NCBI GenBank assembly: GCA_963989245.1
Contig: OZ022344.1
Span: 67,215,563 to 67,279,562 of the forward strand
Length of the DNA stretch: 64,000 bases
Reading direction: 5' to 3'
Origin: Nansenia antarctica
Taxonomy: Eukaryota; Chordata; Actinopteri; Argentiniformes; Microstomatidae
The notes beneath the pieces are model-generated. The model was not told the DNA's origin. It ran no database searches and saw nothing but the letters and a program-made list of their open reading frames with translations. The position numbers and the translations under genes are program-made. Within the stretch, counting starts at the first letter, position 1; each line of letters opens with the position of its first letter. Positions 58,701-64,000 of this stretch are shown piece after piece.

Positions 58701-61700
58701 CAGCTGCCGCCGCAACCAGTACAGCTGGCTCTGCAAGCGCAAGAGCTTCCACCGCAACCTCAACACCTTCCACCGCAACAAAAACACCTAGCGCTGTAAC
58801 AACAACACCTGCCGCAGACATCACTACAGCTGCCGCAGCAACCACAACAGGTGCCGCCGCAACCACTACAGCTGCATCCAAAACCACAACAGGTGCTGCT
58901 GCAACCACAACAGCCGGAGCTGCAACTGCAACAGCTGCCGCAACAACCAGTACAGCTGGTGCTGCAACCACAACAGCTACCACTACAACCACAAGAGTTG
59001 CCTCCGCACCCTCAACAACTTCCGCCGCAACTACAACACCTTTCGCTGCAACCACAACAGCTGGCACAGCAATCACAACACCTTTTGTTGCAACAACAAC
59101 AGCCGGAGCTGCAACTAAAACAGCTGCCGCCGCAACCAGTACGGCTGGCTCTGCAACAACAGCAGCTAGCGCTGCAACCACAAAACGTGCCGCTACAACC
59201 ACAACAACTGGGGCTGCAATGACAACTGCCGCAGCAACAACAACAATTGGTGCTGCATCCACAACACTTCCCATTGCAACAACTACAGCTGCTAAAGCAA
59301 CCACAACAGGAGCCACCGCAACCACATCAGCTGGTGCAGCAACCACAACAGCTGCTCCAGCAACTAGTACAGTTGCCGCAACCACTACAGCCGCAGCTAC
59401 ACCCATAACAGCTGCCACTGCAATGACAACCGCAGCCTCATCCACTGGTCCAACCACAGCTACAACCGCCACTACAACTAAAGCACCAGCCATTCCAGAA
59501 ATTAAGTTGGTGTTCAGTCTGAATCAAGAATTCACAGAGGACCTGCAGAATACGTCCTCACCAGCTTTCCAAACCCTGGCAAGCACTGTAACTACAGCGG
59601 TAAGTTGTGTTTATTTACCATCCTGTCAATGTCATGCCTGTAGCTTTGCTAACATGAAGAGTTGTACAATTTCCTTTGATGTCTTGTCAATATAGGAAAT
59701 TACTTTTATTTCAATTAGTCATTGAATTAATTAAAGTGACCACAACTCTTTCTCGTGTTTTACTATGTTGATCTTCAGCGATACCTTTTGCCGATTTGGT
59801 AATATTTTTCCTAAAAAGTGGGTTTCATTTCTCCTATCTTGATAGTTGGACAACGTTTACAAAGACAAATATGGATCCAGTTTCAACCGCACTAAGATTA
59901 CAGGCTTCAGGTATGTCCATTTACCATTCCAGGGTAAAACAAACATGAATTATAAATAGACTCAGTGATATGTGGTTACCACAGGAAGGGGAATGACTTA
60001 ACATATGTTTCAACTTCACCCAAGCAACACATTCAAAATCATTTTTTTTCACACATGTAACACAATATAAACGTGGATCTGACAGGCTGATTGAATCTTG
60101 TTCCTTTTCAAATATTTGTTTTTCAGACAAGGTTCAGTTGTGGTAGATACTGTGCTGGTATTCAATGATGTCAGCTCACTACCTGAGACCAGTGATGTGG
60201 CTGACACTATGGTGCAAGCTGCCAATGGCAGCAACCCTAATTTCACTCTGCCTGTGGACACATCTTCGATTGTTGCGACAGGTAAGACAAAAAAAAATCG
60301 AATTACATAAGTCGGTTATATTCTTATTTATGGTCATAATGTGTCTATAAGTTGTGTCTTTACTAACTGCCCCAACCTTAGAGACAACCACTGCCCCAAA
60401 TGAAGCTCCAGCGACAACACCTTCCGCTGCAACTACAACAGCCGGCGCTGAAACAACAACAGCTGCCGCTGCAACCACAACAGCTTCTGCTGCAACCACA
60501 ACACGATCCGCTGCAACCGCAACAGCTGGAGTTGCAACTACAACAGATGCCGCTGCAACAACTACAACTGGCTCTAAAACCACAACAGCTCTCGCTGCAA
60601 CCATGACAACTGCTGCTGCAACCATAATCCCTTCTGTTGCAACAACAACAGCTGGGGCTGCAACTACAACAGCTGCCGCCGCAACCAGTACAGCTGGCTC
60701 TGCAAGCGCAAGAGCTTCCACCGCAACCTCAACACCTTCCACCGCAACAAAAACACCTGGCGCTGTAACCACAACACCTGCCGCAGACATCACTACAGCT
60801 GCCGCAGCAACCACAACAGGTGCCACCGCAACCACTACAGCTGCATCCAAAACCACAACAGGTGCTGCTGCAACCACAACAGCCGGAGCTGCAACTGCAA
60901 CAGCTGCCGCAACAACCAGTACAGCTGGTGCTGCAACCACAACAGCTACCACTACAACCACAAGAGTTGCCACCGCACCCTCAACAACTTCCGCCACAAC
61001 TACAACACCTTTCGCGGCAACCACAACAGCTGGCACAGCAATCACAACACCTTTTGTTGCAACAACAACAGCCGGAGCTGCAACTAAAACAGCTGCCGCC
61101 GCAACCAGTACGGCTGGCCCTGCAACCACAGCAGCTAGCGCTGCAACCACAAAACGTGCCGCTACAACCACAACAACTGGGGCTGCAATGACAACTGCCG
61201 CCGCAACAACAACAATTGGTGCTGCATCCACAACACTTCCCATTGCAACAACTACAGCTGCTAAAGCAACCACAACAGGAGCCACCGCAACCACAACAGC
61301 TGGTGCAGCAACCACAACAGCTGCTCCAGCAACTAGTACAGTTGCCGCAACCACTACAGCCGCAGCTACACCCATAACAGCTGCCACTGCAATGACAACC
61401 GCAGCCTCATCCACTGGTCCAACCACAGCTACAACCGCCACTACAACTAAAGCACCCGCCATTCCAGAAATTAAGTTGGTGTTCAGTCTGAATCAAGAAT
61501 TCACAGAGGACCTGCAGAATACGTCCTCACCAGCTTTCCAAACCCTGGCAAGCACTGTAACTACAGCGGTAAGTTGTGTTTATTTACCATCCTGTCAATG
61601 TCATGCCTGTAGCTTTGCTAACATGAAGAGTTGTACAATTTCCTTTGATGTCTTGTCAATATAGGAAATTACTTTTATTTCAATTAGTCATTGAATTAAT

Positions 61701-64000
61701 TAAAGTGACCACAACTCTTTCTCGTGTTTTACTATGTTGATCTTCAGCGATACCTTTTGCCGATTTGGTAATATTTTTCCTAAAAAGTGGGTTTCATTTC
61801 TCCTATCTTGATAGTTGGACAACGTTTACAAAGACAAATATGGATCCAGTTTCAACCGCACTAAGATTACAGGCTTCAGGTATGTCCATTTACCATTCCA
61901 GGGTAAAACAAACATGAATTATAAATAGACTCAGTGATATGTGGTTACCACAGGAAGGGGAATGACTTCAACTTCACCCAAGCAACACATTCAAAATAAA
62001 AAAATTTCACACATGCAACACAATATAAACGTGGATCTGACAGGCTGATTGAATCTTGTTCCTTTTCAAATATTTGTTTTTCAGACAAGGTTCAGTTGTG
62101 GTAGATACTGTGCTGGTATTCAATGATGTCAGCTCACTACCTGAGACCAGTGATGTGGCTGACACTATGGTGCAAGCTGCCAATGGCAGCAACCCTAATT
62201 TCACTCTGCCTGTGGACACATCTTCGATTGTTGCGACAGGTAAGACAAAAAAAATCGAATTACATAAGTCGGTTATATTCTTATTTATGGTCATAATGTG
62301 TCTATAAGTTGTGTCTTTACTAACTGCCCCAACCTTAGAGACAACCACTGCCCCAAATGAAGCTCCAGCGACAACACCTTCCGCTGCAACTACAACAGCC
62401 GGCGCTGAAACAACAACAGCTGCCGCTGCAACCACAACAGCTTCTGCTGCAACCACAACACGATCCGCTGCAACCGCAACAGCTGGAGTTGCAACTACAA
62501 CAGATGCCGCTGCAACAACTACAACTGGCTCTAAAACCACAACAGCTCTCGCTGCAACCATGACAACTGCTGCTGCAACCATAATCCCTTCTGTTGCAAC
62601 AACAACAGCTGGGGCTGCAACTACAACAGCTGCCGCCGCAACCAGTACAGCTGGCTCTGCAAGCGCAAGAGCTTCCACCGCAACCTCAACACCTTCCACC
62701 GCAACAAAAACACCTGGCGCTGTAACCACAACACCTGCCGCAGACATCACTACAGCTGCCGCAGCAACCACAACAGGTGCCACCGCAACCACTACAGCTG
62801 CATCCAAAACCACAACAGGTGCTGCTGCAACTGCAACAGCTGCCGCAACAACCAGTACAGCTGGTGCTGCAACCACAACAGCTACCACTACAACCACAAG
62901 AGTTGCCACCGCACCCTCAACAACTTCCGCCACAACTACAACACCTTTCGCTGCAACCACAACAGCTGGCACAGCAATCACAACACCTTTTGTTGCAACA
63001 ACAACAGCCGGAGCTGCAACTAAAACAGCTGCCACCGCAACCAGTACGGCTGGCCCTGCAACCACAGCAGCTAGCGCTGCAACCACAAAACGTGCCGCTA
63101 CAACCACAACAACTGGGGCTGCAATGACAACTGCCGCCGCAACAACAACAATTGGTGCTGCATCCACAACACTTCCCATTGCAACAACTACAGCTGCTAA
63201 AGCAACCACAACAGGAGCCACCGCAACCACAACAGCTGGTGCAGCAACCACAACAGCTGCTCCAGCAACTAGTACAGTTGCCGCAACCACTACAGCCGCA
63301 GCTACACCCATAACAGCTGCCACTGCAATGACAACCGCAGCCTCATCCACTGGTCCAACCACAGCTACAACCGCCACTACAACTAAAGCACCCGCCATTC
63401 CAGAAATTAAGTTGGTGTTCAGTCTGAATCAAGAATTCACAGAGGACCTGCAGAATACGTCCTCACCAGCTTTCCAAACCCTGGCAAGCACTGTAACTAC
63501 AGCGGTAAGTTGTGTTTATTTACCATCCTGTCAATGTCATGCCTGTAGCTTTGCTAACATGAAGAGTTGTACAATTTCCTTTGATGTCTTGTCAATATAG
63601 GAAATTACTTTTATTTCAATTAGTCATTGAATTAATTAAAGTGACCACAACTCTTTCTCGTGTTTTACTATGTTGATCTTCAGCGATACCTTTTGCCGAT
63701 TTGGTAATATTTTTCCTAAAAAGTGGGTTTCATTTCTCCTATCTTGATAGTTGGACAACGTTTACAAAGACAAATATGGATCCAGTTTCAACCGCACTAA
63801 GATTACAGGCTTCAGGTATGTCCATTTACCATTCCAGGGTAAAACAAACATGAATTATAAATAGACTCAGTGATATGTGGTTACCACAGGAAGGGGAATG
63901 ACTTCAACTTCACCCAAGCAACACATTCAAAATCATTTTTTTTCACACATGTAACACAATATAAACGTGGATCTGACAGGCTGATTGAATCTTGTTCCTT
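43658..64000 (+). CDS. Giant mucin with a tandem array of SEA domains (partial, runs off the right edge)
   Basis: One gene: signal-peptide exon (43658-43717), linker exon (43914-43949), mucin exon (44133-46427), then nine cassettes of three exons. In every cassette a Thr/Ala-rich mucin exon ends with the first third of a SEA domain, a 65-base exon gives the middle, and a 155-base exon, starting one codon before GSVVV, gives the rest. Junction phases repeat as 1, 0, 2, 1, so any whole number of cassettes keeps frame. About 4,774 codons are visible and no transmembrane segment or stop is reached. The Thr/Ala stretches should be heavily O-glycosylated. SEA domains are known in MUC1, MUC16 and other membrane mucins, where GSVVV is the self-cleavage site. 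The closest architectural parallel is the SEA tandem array of MUC16, but the exon layout and spacer composition differ, so I give no symbol. A secreted gel-like protein is the alternative to a membrane mucin. Confidence 0.85.
43914..43949 (+). CDS. Mucin gene exon 2: short linker
   Basis: 36 bases, phase 1 at both ends, encoding VGTTSAIDTTTM. The acceptor is ATAAGGACTAG, with a weak pyrimidine tract; the donor is ATGG|GTAATG. Confidence 0.5.
44133..46427 (+). CDS. Mucin gene exon 3: 764-residue Thr/Ala-rich domain
   Basis: Built from degenerate 18-21-base units (GCAACCACAACAGCTGCC, i.e. ATTTAA). It includes five consecutive 39-base units encoding ATTTAGAASTTPA-type repeats (about 45112-45296). 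A segment of roughly 250 residues occurs twice (starts near 44695 and 45650, both with ANTTPxA then TATPKAA and TTTGGAS). The acceptor CACTACAG is weak, so the true 5' border may differ. The donor is AAAG|GTAAGG. Other reading frames and the antisense strand are open only because of the biased codons. Confidence 0.7.
46428..47040. other. Mucin intron 3 with a relic mucin exon
   Basis: A stretch of about 60 bases at 46573-46635 still reads as Thr/Ala repeat (VATTTAATATTTAG) but has no good splice sites and is followed by stops, so it looks like a decayed repeat fragment. A hAT-type CACAAACGCACCC fragment follows at 46661. Confidence 0.5.
47041..48393 (+). CDS. Cassette 1 (mucin exon plus SEA 1)
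   Basis: Exons 47041-47570, 47890-47954 and 48239-48393; 250 residues. It is the shortest mucin exon and the most diverged SEA copy (EFTADLQ, FQSL, YKEKY, DVNSL and IVVT where others have EFTEDLQ, FQTL, YKDKY, DVSSL and IVAT), so it is probably the oldest or least homogenised unit. It has GSVVV, and four N-glycosylation sequons (NTS, NRT, NGS, NFT). Confidence 0.85.
48494..50480 (+). CDS. Cassette 2 (long mucin exon plus SEA 2)
   Basis: Exons 48494-49809, 50056-50120 and 50326-50480; 512 residues. The mucin exon contains an internal duplication (STPSTATKTPGAVTT occurs twice) and lacks a segment of about 50 residues present in cassettes 3-9 (it runs TTSAAKRAATT). The SEA part is identical in type to the later ones. 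Confidence 0.85.
50581..52438 (+). CDS. Cassette 3 (type A)
   Basis: Exons 50581-51767, 52014-52078 and 52284-52438; 469 residues. First of the near-identical 1958-bp units. Type A markers are GATATTT, RVATAPSTTSATTTTPF and TAGPATT. Its 5' part keeps a cassette 2-like base in the preceding intron (TGTCTCTATAAG, later units TGTGTCTATAAG). Confidence 0.88.
52539..54396 (+). CDS. Cassette 4 (type B)
   Basis: Exons 52539-53725, 53972-54036 and 54242-54396; 469 residues. Type B markers are GAAATTT, RVASAPSTTSAATTTPF and TAGSATT. The intron just before SEA exon c of cassette 3 has GATCTGGCAGG instead of GATCTGACAGG. Confidence 0.88.
54497..56354 (+). CDS. Cassette 5 (A/B hybrid)
   Basis: Exons 54497-55683, 55930-55994 and 56200-56354; 469 residues. 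It is type B at GAAATTT and type A at the later markers, with private changes (GAASATAA, TTTVAP). Confidence 0.88.
56455..58312 (+). CDS. Cassette 6 (type A)
   Basis: Exons 56455-57641, 57888-57952 and 58158-58312; 469 residues. Type A at all markers. Confidence 0.88.
58413..60281 (+). CDS. Cassette 7 (type B)
   Basis: Exons 58413-59599, 59846-59910 and 60127-60281; 469 residues. Type B at all markers, exactly three units (5874 bp) after cassette 4, with private changes (TKTPSAV, TTSAGA). The intron before its last SEA exon is 11 bases longer than in its neighbours. Confidence 0.88.
60382..62239 (+). CDS. Cassette 8 (type A)
   Basis: Exons 60382-61568, 61815-61879 and 62085-62239; 469 residues. 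Type A, with one silent change (TTCGCGGCA). The last intron has a private AAAATAAAAAAATTT variant. Confidence 0.88.
62339..63815 (+). CDS. Cassette 9 (type A, 21-bp deletion, cut by the window end)
   Basis: Exons 62339-63504 and 63751-63815. The last SEA exon would start about 20 bases past the window end. The mucin exon is 1166 instead of 1187 bases (7 codons lost in the TTTGAAATATAA region). The array continues beyond the window. Confidence 0.85.

Larger units (their letters stand above)
48494..64000 (+). repeat. Cassette array, period about 1958 bp
   Basis: Equivalent mucin-exon starts are 50581, 52539, 54497, 56455, 58413, 60382 and 62339, spaced 1958, 1958, 1958, 1958, 1969 and 1957 bases. 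Introns are as similar as exons, which points to recent amplification or homogenisation by unequal crossing-over. Confidence 0.93.

Noticed and set aside
44116..63398. Very long antisense frames rich in Val/Ala and second-frame Gln/Pro/Leu frames over the mucin exons
   Set aside because: They exist because the GCN-ACN codon pattern of the Thr/Ala repeat avoids stops in the other frames. Splice sites, SEA homology and exon phases support only the plus frame.
1..64000. CRISPR arrays, bacterial operons, rRNA or tRNA genes
   Set aside because: Direct repeats here are microsatellites, transposons or exon cassettes. No cas-like genes, rRNA cores or complete tRNA cloverleaf were recognised.

Overview
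The window is nuclear DNA of a ray-finned (teleost) fish. The evidence is intron-split genes with GT-AG junctions, a zfp91-cntf gene pair as in other vertebrates, a Tc1-type and a hAT-type transposon remnant, long CA/GT, CT/GA, TA and GATA microsatellites, and several repeats of teleost type. One palindromic mobile-element family occurs at least 11 times; I recall similar elements from salmonid-type fish, but that placement is a guess. There are no bacterial-type genes, CRISPR arrays or operons.

Left third (1-25,000). On the minus strand lies cntf, a helical cytokine of the IL-6 family: exon 1 at 9544-9660, exon 2 at 5308-5622, and two tandem versions of the last exon at 3121-3228 and 1981-2163. 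Upstream on the same strand is zfp91, a zinc-finger E3 ubiquitin ligase, in 11 exons from 24921 down to 15142 (796 codons plus stop, frame preserved at every junction). Between them, on the plus strand, is an unnamed two-exon gene (11880-13145) for a CCCH zinc-finger protein whose finger-plus-linker module is duplicated almost perfectly in tandem.

Middle (25,000-43,650). I find no confident gene. The stretch holds a Tc1-derived palindrome between TA microsatellites, a broken reverse-transcriptase fragment, a roughly 1.8-kb tandem segmental duplication, several retroelement tails, microsatellites, and one weak candidate first exon at 32128-32213.

Right third (43,658-64,000, open at the right edge). 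One very large plus-strand gene encodes a secreted or membrane mucin: signal-peptide exon, short linker exon, a 764-residue Thr/Ala-rich exon, then a tandem array of a three-exon cassette. Each cassette has one Thr/Ala-rich mucin exon plus two exons completing a SEA domain with a GSVVV self-cleavage motif. Nine cassettes are visible, the ninth cut by the window edge. Cassettes 3-9 are nearly identical, introns included, at a period of about 1958 bp, and add 469 residues each. At least 4,774 codons are visible and no end is reached. This array, its higher-order pattern, and the duplicated cntf terminal exon are the main points of interest.
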